Assembly: GCA_035281585.1 (NCBI GenBank)
Contig: DATEDP010000135.1
Location: 1-63,071, forward strand
Source of the DNA: a bacterium
Lineage (GTDB): Bacteria > UBA10199 > DSSB01
Direction of reading: 5' to 3'
DNA length: 63,071 nt
Shown here: positions 9,695-17,093 of the stretch, one piece after another
Numbering within the stretch: the first letter of the stretch is position 1
Layout: each line of letters starts with the position of its first letter
The notes under the pieces: model-generated
Told to the model about the DNA's origin: nothing
The model's input: the letters and a program-made list of their open reading frames with translations, nothing else
Database searches by the model: none
Program-made: the position numbers and the translations under genes

Positions 9695-12600
9695 TTAGAA
9701 CGAGGTCCCCAGCGACAAGATAATGGTGCCGTTGGTGATGGCGCTGTTGGTGATCGGGTCATTCAAGCCGCGGATGAATTGCCGCCCGACGACGATGATG
9801 CCGTAGCCCAGCCGGGCCGTGATCGGCAGGCCGTAGCCCAGCACGAAGTCGCCCCGCAGCTCGGCGCCGACGCCCAAGAGGAAGTTGTCGAAGTCGATGT
9901 CGCCGTTCCAGACCGATCCATAGTCGGCGAAGAACACCATGTACATCTTGTTGAGATGGATCGGCGTCGTGCCCAGGCCGCGCTGGGGGTAGATCAGCGG
10001 CAAGCGGTATTCTCCGCTCATCAGCATTCCCCGCTCGCCGGCGAAGGTGATGTTGGGGAGGCCGCGGAGGGTGAAGAGCCGAGGGGTCACCGCGGCCAGG
10101 GTACCTTCGCCCAAGGCGCTACCGAGGCGGAAGGTGCCCTGGAGCAGCTTGTCGCCCCAGGCGATGCCGCCGGCCAAGCGGAAGGCCAGGACGTGGCCGT
10201 CGAGCGGCAGCGGGACGTACTCCCGGAGGTCGCCCTGGAAGATGATCTGCTCGTTGTTGGGCGAGGAGCCCAGGGCTTGGTCGGTGGCCTCGAAGTTCAT
10301 TTGGATGCGAGGGCCGCCCTCCAAGCTGATGCTCTTCGGAAACTGATCGACCCGGGTGAAGCTATAGCGCAGTCCGAAGCCCGAGAAATTGCCCAAGGTC
10401 GGGGGCAAGATCGCGCCGGGCGGGATCGCCGACTCAGCCGAGCGGTTTTCGAAGAAATAATAGCCTGACAGGCTGTGCCGGCCGGTGCCGAGGGTGGCGC
10501 CGGCCGCGACCCGGCGGCGTTCCTCGAAGAAGCTTTCGCCGATGCCGAAGATGTCGCCGTAGTCGACGACGAAGTCGAAGAAATTGACGAAGAGCGACGG
10601 CTTCAGCCGGTTATAGGAATACATGAACTGGCCGCCAAGGAAGTTGGCGTCGGTCCGGTAGTTGATGCCGCCGGTCCAACGGTGCCAGCCCAGCGGGTCG
10701 GCGCTGCCGATGTCAGCGGTGATCGTCACGCTGTCGCCGAAGTAGATGTTCGGCATGATGTAGCGCGGGATGAAGAGCTTCTTGAACGGGTTGTATTTCT
10801 TGGGAGTCAGTTCAGCGGGAGGCGGTTCGAGCGTCGCGGTCTCTTCGCCCTCCCCCCCTGCGGGGGGGCCATCAGGGGAAACTGGCGACTTAATGTCGCC
10901 AGGCGGAGAGGGTGCGGGCACGGCGCTAGCGACGCTGGTGGAGGTCGCGTCGCCCCCCTCTCCCGTCCTTCGGCCACCCTCCCCCGCAAGGGGGGAGGGC
11001 GATTTCGGTGCCAGCGGATCTCCCACCGCCAAATCGCCTTGCGCCGGCGCGGCCGGGACCGCTTCGGCTTGAGCCACCGCGACTTTCTTTTTCTTACCCT
11101 TCTTCCCTTTCAGCTTGGCCGGCTCGGGCTTGGCCACCGCGATTGGCGCCGGGTTGTAATCGTAGACCTTCAGGTCGTAGCCCCGACCGTAGTAATGCTG
11201 AACGATCATCTTGTCGCCGCTGAACTGGGGTGCGAAGAGGCCGGTCAGGACGTTGCTGACCTGTTCGGTCTGGCCGGAGCCGAGATTGTAGCGATAGACG
11301 TTGGTGATGCCGCTGCGGTCGCTGGTGAAGAAGAGCTCGGCGCCATTCTTGGAGAAGGCCGGATTCAGATCGATGGCCTTGTCCTGAGTGACCTGCTTGA
11401 GCATCGTCCCGCTCAGGTCATAGAGGTAAATGTCGCGGTTGCCGTTTCGCCAGGCGCTGACCGCGATGGTCTTGCCGTCGGGCGAGAAGCGAGGAAAGCT
11501 GAATTGAACCGCGGTCTCGGCCTGGCCCAAGAGCTTGGCCTTCTTGGCGGCCACGTCCCAAATCGCGAGCTGGGTGCCGTTGAGGTGGTTCTTGACGAAG
11601 ACGATGCTCTTGCCGTCGGGCGAATAATCGGGATGGAAGGCCCGCTGGCCCGAGGTGATCTGGCTCGATTTGCCGGTGGCCAGGTCCAGCTCGAAGAGCT
11701 CGAAGTACTTGTAATAGTGCTTGTAGCTGCCCATCGCGCTGTAGACGACTTTTTTGCCGTCGGGCGAAAAGCTGTATTGGGTGCCGATCCGGCCCTTGTA
11801 GACCCGCTCGTCGCCGCTGCCGTCGAGGTTGATCCGCCGGATCTCGGCCTTATTGCTTAAGTCGGTCTTGGAATAGAGGACGAACTTTCCGTCGGGGCTC
11901 AAGGTCGGCTCGCCCAAGCTGCCTTGGTCGACATGGGCCAAGTCGCCCAGCGAGGTCAGGCCCTTGGCTTCGACTTCCTGCTTTTGGGCCTGGTACTTCT
12001 TGGTGAGGAATTCCTTCCACTCCTTGTGCAGCTTGTAGAAGTTCTTGTCCTCGAAGGTCTTGCGGGCCTTGTTGTTGAGCGAGAAAAGCCACATCGAATT
12101 GCTGTAGCGCTTGGAGAACTCGACGATCTTGTCCTGGCCGTAGGTGGTGGCCAAGTAGTCCCAGAATTTTCCGCCGTAGATGTAGGCCGCGTTGGTTCCC
12201 GGCCACTCGAATTGCAGGCCGGCCATCTGGTCGATGGCCAAAAATTGGTCGTTGAGGATGTCGGTCCGCAGCATCATGTCGGAGAAGGAATTATTGACCC
12301 GGCCCTTGCCGTCCAGCGACTCCTGCTGGACCGCGATGCCTTCGCGGACCCAGCCCGGGGTCAGGCCGTTGGGCGTGACGATCCGGCCCAGCACCCAGCG
12401 GAAGGGCTTGGCGATGCCACCGTACATGTCGAGGTGGATCGTGTGGGTGAACTCGTGGAGAAAGAGGTCGTGGAGCCAATCGTCGTAATAATTCAGCGTC
12501 GAGTCGCCGGGCGGAATCGCCACGAACAATAGAATGTAATTGTAGGGCAGGGTCGTGGTGAAGGCGTTGCTCAAATCGGTGGTATCGGTGATCACCACCT

Positions 12601-12850
12601 CGGTCCGGCCCCAGGGCTTCCACTGGAACTTGGGCGATTGCTCGGCGTAGACCTTCTCGGCGATCCCGGTCATCCGGTGGGCCACCGCCTCGGTGCCCTC
12701 ATGGTAGTGGATGTTGAAGTGCTCGGTCGTGAGCGTGTACCACTTGAGCTTGGGGTCGAAATAGCCGGCCCGGGCCTCGTGCTGGGCCAAAAAACCGAAA
12801 ATAAGGATCAAGGTGGCGAATAAAAGGCGGAAAGGGGATCGATCTCGCAC
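9695..12850 (-). CDS. Zinc peptidase / PD40 propeller / outer-membrane barrel fusion protein
   Basis: A 1051-residue exported protein with three parts. After a signal peptide (1-28, ending HEARA) comes a peptidase-MA-like gluzincin domain with HEFTH at 132-136 and Glu170 in WVREGIAV as the likely third zinc ligand. Residues about 300-560 hold repeated SPDGK-type WD40/PD40 blades as in TolB. Residues about 690-1051 look like a BamA/Omp85-type beta barrel ending in a terminal Phe (SLGTSF). The inferred location is the outer membrane with a periplasmic protease and propeller. The linker at about 617-668 is encoded by a palindromic repeat inserted in frame. Substrate unknown. Confidence 0.82.
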   Translation of the reverse strand: MRDRSPFRLLFATLILIFGFLAQHEARAGYFDPKLKWYTLTTEHFNIHYHEGTEAVAHRMTGIAEKVYAEQSPKFQWKPWGRTEVVITDTTDLSNAFTTTLPYNYILLFVAIPPGDSTLNYYDDWLHDLFLHEFTHTIHLDMYGGIAKPFRWVLGRIVTPNGLTPGWVREGIAVQQESLDGKGRVNNSFSDMMLRTDILNDQFLAIDQMAGLQFEWPGTNAAYIYGGKFWDYLATTYGQDKIVEFSKRYSNSMWLFSLNNKARKTFEDKNFYKLHKEWKEFLTKKYQAQKQEVEAKGLTSLGDLAHVDQGSLGEPTLSPDGKFVLYSKTDLSNKAEIRRINLDGSGDERVYKGRIGTQYSFSPDGKKVVYSAMGSYKHYYKYFELFELDLATGKSSQITSGQRAFHPDYSPDGKSIVFVKNHLNGTQLAIWDVAAKKAKLLGQAETAVQFSFPRFSPDGKTIAVSAWRNGNRDIYLYDLSGTMLKQVTQDKAIDLNPAFSKNGAELFFTSDRSGITNVYRYNLGSGQTEQVSNVLTGLFAPQFSGDKMIVQHYYGRGYDLKVYDYNPAPIAVAKPEPAKLKGKKGKKKKVAVAQAEAVPAAPAQGDLAVGDPLAPKSPSPLAGEGGRRTGEGGDATSTSVASAVPAPSPPGDIKSPVSPDGPPAGGEGEETATLEPPPAELTPKKYNPFKKLFIPRYIMPNIYFGDSVTITADIGSADPLGWHRWTGGINYRTDANFLGGQFMYSYNRLKPSLFVNFFDFVVDYGDIFGIGESFFEERRRVAAGATLGTGRHSLSGYYFFENRSAESAIPPGAILPPTLGNFSGFGLRYSFTRVDQFPKSISLEGGPRIQMNFEATDQALGSSPNNEQIIFQGDLREYVPLPLDGHVLAFRLAGGIAWGDKLLQGTFRLGSALGEGTLAAVTPRLFTLRGLPNITFAGERGMLMSGEYRLPLIYPQRGLGTTPIHLNKMYMVFFADYGSVWNGDIDFDNFLLGVGAELRGDFVLGYGLPITARLGYGIIVVGRQFIRGLNDPITNSAITNGTIILSLGTSF
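10846..11001. repeat. Palindromic element inserted in frame within a coding sequence
   Basis: About 156 bp with 12-bp complementary ends (CGCCCTCCCCCC facing its complement), plus inner hairpins such as TGGCGACTTAATGTCGCCA. On the minus strand it encodes the low-complexity peptide SPSPLAGEGGRRTGEGG and onward, in the linker between the propeller and barrel of the host protein. Reading frame is kept throughout. Confidence 0.78.
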
Positions 12851-12938
12851 TCAATTACCCGAATTTGAGGTTTGCCGAAAATGAAGGCTCGAAGCCGAAA
12901 GATTACGGATTTTCAGGGTTTCTGCCAAGGATTTTGTA

Positions 12939-12967
12939 TTGACTTGGCTTCTCCGCCGCGATAATTC
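12939..12967 (+). promoter_or_regulatory. Sigma70-type promoter of the SAM-riboswitch operon
   Basis: TTGACT (12939-12944), a 17-bp spacer and TAATTC (12962-12967) place transcription start near 12974, about 13 bp before the riboswitch aptamer. Spacing and position make this convincing. Confidence 0.72.
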
Positions 12968-12986
12968 GCCGGCTAGACAATTTGAG

Positions 12987-13086
12987 CTGCTTATCCAGAG
13001 TGGGCGAGGGATCCGGCCCTTTGACCCCACAGCAACCCGTTAACAGGCGGGTGCTCCTTCCGACCCTTTCGGGATGAGATGAGCAG
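12987..13086 (+). promoter_or_regulatory. SAM-I (S-box) riboswitch aptamer
   Basis: The P1 helix pairs CTGCTTATC (12987-12995) with GATGAGCAG (13078-13086), with one wobble or mismatch. Between them the conserved S-box core appears in order: TTATCCAGAG, GAGGGATCCGGCCCT, TGACCCCACAGCAACC, GGTGCTCCTTCC and GATGAGATGAGCA. An intrinsic terminator follows at once, so the known mechanism is SAM binding leading to termination. Downstream genes make cysteine and probably feed methionine/SAM synthesis. Confidence 0.9.
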
Positions 13087-13096
13087 ATTAGAGACG

Positions 13097-13128
13097 ACCT
13101 CTTCAATAGCCGGAAGAGGTTTTTTTTT
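13097..13128 (+). terminator. Riboswitch expression-platform terminator
   Basis: An 8-bp stem, ACCTCTTC (13097-13104) with GAAGAGGT (13113-13120), has an 8-nt loop and is followed by a run of nine T. It lies 10 bp after the aptamer and before cysK, as expected for SAM-dependent attenuation. Confidence 0.88.
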
Positions 13129-13135
13129 GCTCTTT

Positions 13136-13168
13136 CCCCCCTTTGAAAAAGGGGGGCAGGGGGGATTT
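13136..13168. repeat. Family A palindromic repeat, short copy
   Basis: Arms CCCCCCTTT and AAAGGGGGG with loop GAA, followed by CAGGGGGGATTT. It sits between the riboswitch terminator and cysK. Related copies are at 29624, 40738, 52029 and 56914. Confidence 0.8.
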
Positions 13169-13186
13169 AAGAGCTGATGCATTAAG

Positions 13187-14095
13187 ATGAACTCCATTCT
13201 CGAAGCCATCGGCCACACGCCGCTGATCCAACTCAAGACCTCGCCCGAGGCCGGCGCCGAAATCTACGCCAAGCTGGAGTCCTTCAATCCGGGCGGCTCG
13301 GTCAAGGACCGGATCTGCCTGGGGATGATCGAGGGCGCCGAGCGGCGGGGCCAGCTCAAGCCCGGCGACACCGTCATCGAGCCGACCAGCGGCAACACCG
13401 GCATCGGCTTGGCCCTGGTCTGCGGGGTGAAGAAATACCGGCTGGTTCTGGTGATGCCCGAGAATTACAGCGTCGAGCGGCGCTATTTAATGAAGGAAAT
13501 GGGCGCCGAGATCGTCCTGACCAAGGCCGAGGACGAGATGCCCGGGGCCATCGCCAAGGCCGAGGAGCTGGCCAAGCAGAATCCGGGCAGCTTCATGCCC
13601 CGGCAATTCAGCAACCCGGACAATCCCGAGACCCACCGCCGGACCACCGGGCCCGAAATCCTGGCCGAGTTTCCGGAAGGCGGGATCGACGCTTTCGTGG
13701 CCGGAGTCGGCACCGGCGGCACCTTGACCGGCGTCGGCTCGGTCTTGAAGGAGCGCCATCCCGGCTGCCGCATTGTCGCGGTCGAGCCGGCGGCGGCCGC
13801 GGTGCTTTCGGGGCGGAAGCCCCAAGTTCACCGCATCCAAGGGATCGGTCCGGGCTTCGTTCCCGAGATCCTGGACCGGAAGCTGATCGACCGGATCGAG
13901 ACGGTGAGCGACGAAGAGGCTTACCAGGCCGGCAAGCTGCTGGCCCGGCATGAAGGTTTGCTGATGGGGATTTCCTCGGGCGCCGCCTTCGTCGCGGCCC
14001 GGCGGCTGGCCGCCGAGCTGGGGTCGGGCAAGCGGGTCGTCACGATTTTTCCCGACAAGGGCGAGCGTTATTTCAGCATCCCCCCTCCTTTGTAA
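13187..14095 (+). CDS. cysK: Cysteine synthase A (O-acetylserine sulfhydrylase)
   Basis: A 302-residue PLP enzyme of fold type II, expected to make cysteine from O-acetylserine and sulfide. Visible motifs are NPGGSVKDR with the PLP lysine, PTSGNTGIG that holds the substrate carboxylate, GTGGTLTGVG for the PLP phosphate, and IQGIGPGFVP, typical of CysK rather than CysM. First gene after the SAM-I riboswitch. No strong ribosome site is seen before ATG 13187. The last codons (PPPL) and the stop lie within a repeat element, so the original C-terminus may have been altered. Confidence 0.93.
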   Translation: MNSILEAIGHTPLIQLKTSPEAGAEIYAKLESFNPGGSVKDRICLGMIEGAERRGQLKPGDTVIEPTSGNTGIGLALVCGVKKYRLVLVMPENYSVERRYLMKEMGAEIVLTKAEDEMPGAIAKAEELAKQNPGSFMPRQFSNPDNPETHRRTTGPEILAEFPEGGIDAFVAGVGTGGTLTGVGSVLKERHPGCRIVAVEPAAAAVLSGRKPQVHRIQGIGPGFVPEILDRKLIDRIETVSDEEAYQAGKLLARHEGLLMGISSGAAFVAARRLAAELGSGKRVVTIFPDKGERYFSIPPPL

Positions 14096-14193
14096 GGAGG
14101 GGGTAGGGGAGGTAGGGCGTTGGCGATGTGCAAGATCATTGCAAAAGCGGACGCTCTACCCCTCCCTGACCCTCCCCTTACAAAGGGGAGGGA
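14080..14193. repeat. Family B palindromic element overlapping the cysK stop
   Basis: About 114 bp. The left hairpin is CCTCCTTTGTAAGGAGG and the right one CCCCTTACAAAGGGG, with a partly conserved centre containing CTCTACCCCTCCC. It supplies the last cysK codons and the TAA stop, and ends 18 bp before thrC. A second copy lies at 62806-62920 between icd and mdh. Confidence 0.82.
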
Positions 14194-14211
14194 ATAAACT
14201 AAGGAGCCAAC

Positions 14212-15447
14212 GTGAGTTTCGTCAAAGGGCTGCAATGCCGAGAATGTCATCACCTCTATCCCAAGGAGCCGTTGCACGTCTGCGAGTTTTGCTTCGGCCC
14301 GCTCGAGGTCGTCTACAATTACGACGAGATCAAAGCTTCGCTGACGCTGGAGTCGCTGCGCGGCCGCCCGACCACGATGTGGCGCTACAAGGAGCTCTTG
14401 CCGATCGACGGCGAGCCTACCGTCGGCGCTCAAGTCGGCTGGACTCCGCTGGTCAAGGCCGACCGGCTGGCCAAGGCCCTGGGCGTGAAGGAGCTCTACA
14501 TCAAGAACGACGCGGTCAACTACCCGACCCTCTCCTTCAAGGACCGGGTGGTCTCGGTCGCCATGTCCAAGGCCAAGGAATTCGGATTTAAGACCGTGGC
14601 CTGCGCCTCCACCGGCAACCTGGCCAATTCGGTCGCGGCCAACGCCGCCGCCAGCGGCTGGGAAAGCTATATCTTCATCCCCCACGACCTGGAGCAGGGC
14701 AAGGTGCTCGGCACCCTGGTTTTCGGCACTAACTTGGTCGGCATCAAGGGCACTTACGACGAAGTGAACCGGCTCTGCAGCGAGGTCGCGGCCAAGTACA
14801 AGTGGGCCTTCGTCAACATCAACATTCGGCCCTACTACGCCGAGGGCTCCAAGGCGATGGGCTACGAGATCGCCGAGCAGCTCGGCTGGAAGCTGCCCCA
14901 ACACATCGTGGTGCCGATGGCCGGCGGCTCGCTGATCACCAAGATCCACAAGTCCTTCGACGAGCTGGTCAAGATCGGGCTTCTTCCCAAGAACGACACC
15001 AAGGTCTACGGCGCCCAAGCCACCGGCTGCTCGCCGATCACCACCGCCGTCAAGAGCGAATGGGACCTCTTCAAGCCGGTCCGGCCCAACACCATCTGCA
15101 AGTCGCTGGCGATCGGCAACCCGGCCGACGGCTTCTACGCCGCCAACGTGATGCGGAAGAGCGGCGGCTGGGGCGAGGACGTCACTGACGAGGAGATCGT
15201 CGATTCGATGAAGCTCCTGGCCTCGACCGAAGGAATCTTCGCCGAAACCGCCGGCGGCGTGACCCTGGGGGTGGCCCGCAAGCTGATCGCCCAGGGCCGG
15301 ATTCCCAAGGACGAAAGCATCGTCCTCTGCATCACCGGCAACGGCCTCAAGACCCAGGAAGTCCTGGTCGGCAAGGTCGGCGAGCCCAAGATCATCAACG
15401 CGAAGCTTGCGGAGTTCGACGCTTTGTATGAAAAGGGGAAGAAATAG
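14212..15447 (+). CDS. thrC: Threonine synthase-family PLP enzyme
   Basis: A 411-residue protein of the threonine synthase family, which normally converts O-phosphohomoserine to threonine. An N-terminal zinc ribbon (Cys9, Cys12, Cys24, Cys27) precedes the PLP domain, with the lysine in TLSFKDR, the substrate loop STGNLANSVA and the glycine-rich PMAGGSL. The start is GTG at 14212, with AAGGAG 6 bp upstream. It lies in a SAM-riboswitch operon for cysteine synthesis beside a NIL-domain gene. Ordinary ThrC is the default reading; an altered sulfur-linked role with O-phosphohomoserine, a methionine precursor, is only an inference. Confidence 0.85.
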   Translation: MSFVKGLQCRECHHLYPKEPLHVCEFCFGPLEVVYNYDEIKASLTLESLRGRPTTMWRYKELLPIDGEPTVGAQVGWTPLVKADRLAKALGVKELYIKNDAVNYPTLSFKDRVVSVAMSKAKEFGFKTVACASTGNLANSVAANAAASGWESYIFIPHDLEQGKVLGTLVFGTNLVGIKGTYDEVNRLCSEVAAKYKWAFVNINIRPYYAEGSKAMGYEIAEQLGWKLPQHIVVPMAGGSLITKIHKSFDELVKIGLLPKNDTKVYGAQATGCSPITTAVKSEWDLFKPVRPNTICKSLAIGNPADGFYAANVMRKSGGWGEDVTDEEIVDSMKLLASTEGIFAETAGGVTLGVARKLIAQGRIPKDESIVLCITGNGLKTQEVLVGKVGEPKIINAKLAEFDALYEKGKK

Positions 15448-15455
15448 GAGTTTTT

Positions 15456-15707
15456 ATGGCCTCGAAAGTCAAAAGAAAAGTCTACCTGACCTTTCCCACC
15501 GATACGGTGAAAGACGCCATCATTTGCGACATGTACGACAAGTACAAGGTCCGCTTCAACATCCGCAGCGCCTCGGTCAACGATTCGGTCGGCCTGATCG
15601 CGTTGGAGTTGGAGGGCGAGGAAGACAAGATCGGCGAAGCCATCGAGTATTTCCGCTCCCGCGGCCTCACCGTCGAGCCGATCGAGATGAACGTCATCGC
15701 GGGCTGA
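15456..15707 (+). CDS. NIL-domain protein
   Basis: An 83-residue protein that is nearly all one NIL domain (RKVYLTFP at the start, then a beta-alpha-beta pattern ending LTVEPIEMNVIAG). The family is known as the C-terminal methionine-sensing domain of MetN importers and as part of archaeal homocysteine-forming proteins with a ferredoxin domain; here no ferredoxin cysteines exist. A ribosome site AGGAG precedes ATG 15456 by 5 bp, and the gene lies 8 bp after thrC and 12 bp before cysM. It may be an amino-acid-sensing or accessory subunit for a neighbouring PLP enzyme (inference). Confidence 0.8.
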   Translation: MASKVKRKVYLTFPTDTVKDAIICDMYDKYKVRFNIRSASVNDSVGLIALELEGEEDKIGEAIEYFRSRGLTVEPIEMNVIAG

Positions 15708-15719
15708 GGGAACACCTTC

Positions 15720-16607
15720 TTGATTCACTCGATCATTGAAAAGATCGGCAACACGCCTTTGGTCCGGCTCCGCGAGGTCACCCGCGGCTTGCCCGAAAAG
15801 GTCGAGGTCTACGCCAAGGTCGAGTATTTCAACCCCGGCGGCTCGGTCAAGGACCGGCCGGCCCTGCGGATGATCCGCGAAGCCGTCAAATCGGGCCAGC
15901 TCACCAAGGACAAGATCATCATGGACCCGACCAGCGGCAACACCGGCGTGGCCTATTCGCTGATCGGCGCCGCCCTCGGCTACCAAGTCGAGCTGGTGGT
16001 GCCGGAGAACGTCAGCCGCCAGCGCAAGGAGATGGCCCAATCTTTCGGCGCCAGCCTGACCTATTCCTCGGCGATGGAGGGCAGCGACGGCGCAATCCGG
16101 CTGGCCCGCAAGCTCAAGGCCGAAAACCCCGACAAGTATTTCATGCCCGACCAATACAACAATCCCTTCAACCCCGGCGCCCACTACGACACCACCGGGG
16201 TCGAGATTTACGAGCAGACCGGGCGGCGGATCAGCCATTTCATCACCGGCATCGGGACCAGCGGGACGGTGATGGGGGTGTCCCGGCGGCTGAAGGATTA
16301 CAATCGGGCGATCCAATGCTACGCCAGCGAGCCGGCCGAGCAGCTCCACGGCTTGGAGGGCTTGAAGCACATGGCCAGCTCGATCGTGCCCGGCATCTAC
16401 CATCCCGAGATCCTGGACGGGGTTTTCCCGGTCGAGACCGAAGTCGGCTACGCGATGGCCGAGCGCTTGGCCAAGGAAGAGGGGCTTTGCGTCGGCCATT
16501 CCAGCGGCGGCAACGTCGCCAGCGCCCTTGAAATCGCCCAACGTTTGAAGGAAGGAGTGGTGGTCACGATCCTTTGCGATCACGGCGACCGCTACGTGCC
16601 ACTGTAA
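15720..16607 (+). CDS. cysM: Cysteine synthase, CysM-type (probable carrier-dependent)
   Basis: A 295-residue fold type II PLP enzyme with NPGGSVKDR, PTSGNTGVA and GIGTSGTVMG. Unlike the first synthase it lacks IQGIG; its substrate region reads LEGLKHM then VPGIYHPEILD, resembling mycobacterial CysM, which uses O-phosphoserine and thiocarboxylated CysO. The start is TTG at 15720, fitting the N-terminus IHSIIEKIGNTPLVRL, with GAGGGA about 8 bp upstream. The next gene, a JAMM protease, starts 1 bp after this stop and the sulfur carrier follows, so a CysM-Mec-CysO route is strongly suggested by context. Confidence 0.87.
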   Translation: MIHSIIEKIGNTPLVRLREVTRGLPEKVEVYAKVEYFNPGGSVKDRPALRMIREAVKSGQLTKDKIIMDPTSGNTGVAYSLIGAALGYQVELVVPENVSRQRKEMAQSFGASLTYSSAMEGSDGAIRLARKLKAENPDKYFMPDQYNNPFNPGAHYDTTGVEIYEQTGRRISHFITGIGTSGTVMGVSRRLKDYNRAIQCYASEPAEQLHGLEGLKHMASSIVPGIYHPEILDGVFPVETEVGYAMAERLAKEEGLCVGHSSGGNVASALEIAQRLKEGVVVTILCDHGDRYVPL

Positions 16608-16608
16608 T

Positions 16609-17079
16609 ATGCAACGCGACCTGCAAATTTCCAGCTACGTCCTCGACATGATGATCCTTCGGGCCGAGAAGGAGTACCCCAATGAGGCCTGCGGCATCGT
16701 GATCGGGCCCAAGGGCATCCACAAAGCCATCGGCGTCTTTCCGATCCGCAACATCCAGGACGAGCTCCACGCCCAGGATCCCCAGCGCTATCCGCGCCAG
16801 GCTAAGACCGCTTATCAGATGGATCCCAAGGAAGTGAAGGTCGTGGAGAAGGAGGCCCAGAGCAAGGAATTCGAGACCAAGCTCTTCTACCATTCCCATC
16901 CCGACCACGGCGTCTACTTCTCGGAAGAGGACAAGGCCATCGCCTGTCCCTGGGGCGAGCCGAGCTTCCCCGAGGTCGGCCATGTCGTCATCTCGGTCGA
17001 GAAGGGCAAGGCCGTGGCCGCCAGCGAGTTTTTTTGGAATCCCGAAAAGAAGGATTTCGAAGAGAGAAAATTACGGTAA
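16609..17079 (+). CDS. JAMM/MPN+ zinc protease, Mec-like
   Basis: A 156-residue Zn-dependent JAMM protease. The signature is HSHPDHGVYFSEED (H-x-H, seven residues, S-x-x-D), with an upstream Glu in NEACGIVIG. In mycobacteria the homologue Mec hydrolyses CysO-cysteine to release cysteine and regenerate the carrier. It is 1 bp after cysM and 14 bp before the carrier gene. A role in trimming the carrier's extra C-terminal Cys is equally plausible. The family is broad, but the gene order makes this assignment good. Confidence 0.88.
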   Translation: MQRDLQISSYVLDMMILRAEKEYPNEACGIVIGPKGIHKAIGVFPIRNIQDELHAQDPQRYPRQAKTAYQMDPKEVKVVEKEAQSKEFETKLFYHSHPDHGVYFSEEDKAIACPWGEPSFPEVGHVVISVEKGKAVAASEFFWNPEKKDFEERKLR

Positions 17080-17093
17080 TCGAAAGGACCATT

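Noticed and set aside
14212-15447. Re-assigning the ThrC homologue as a homocysteine or cysteate synthase
   Set aside because: Zinc ribbon, length and PLP motifs fit threonine synthase; the operon context alone is not enough to change the call.
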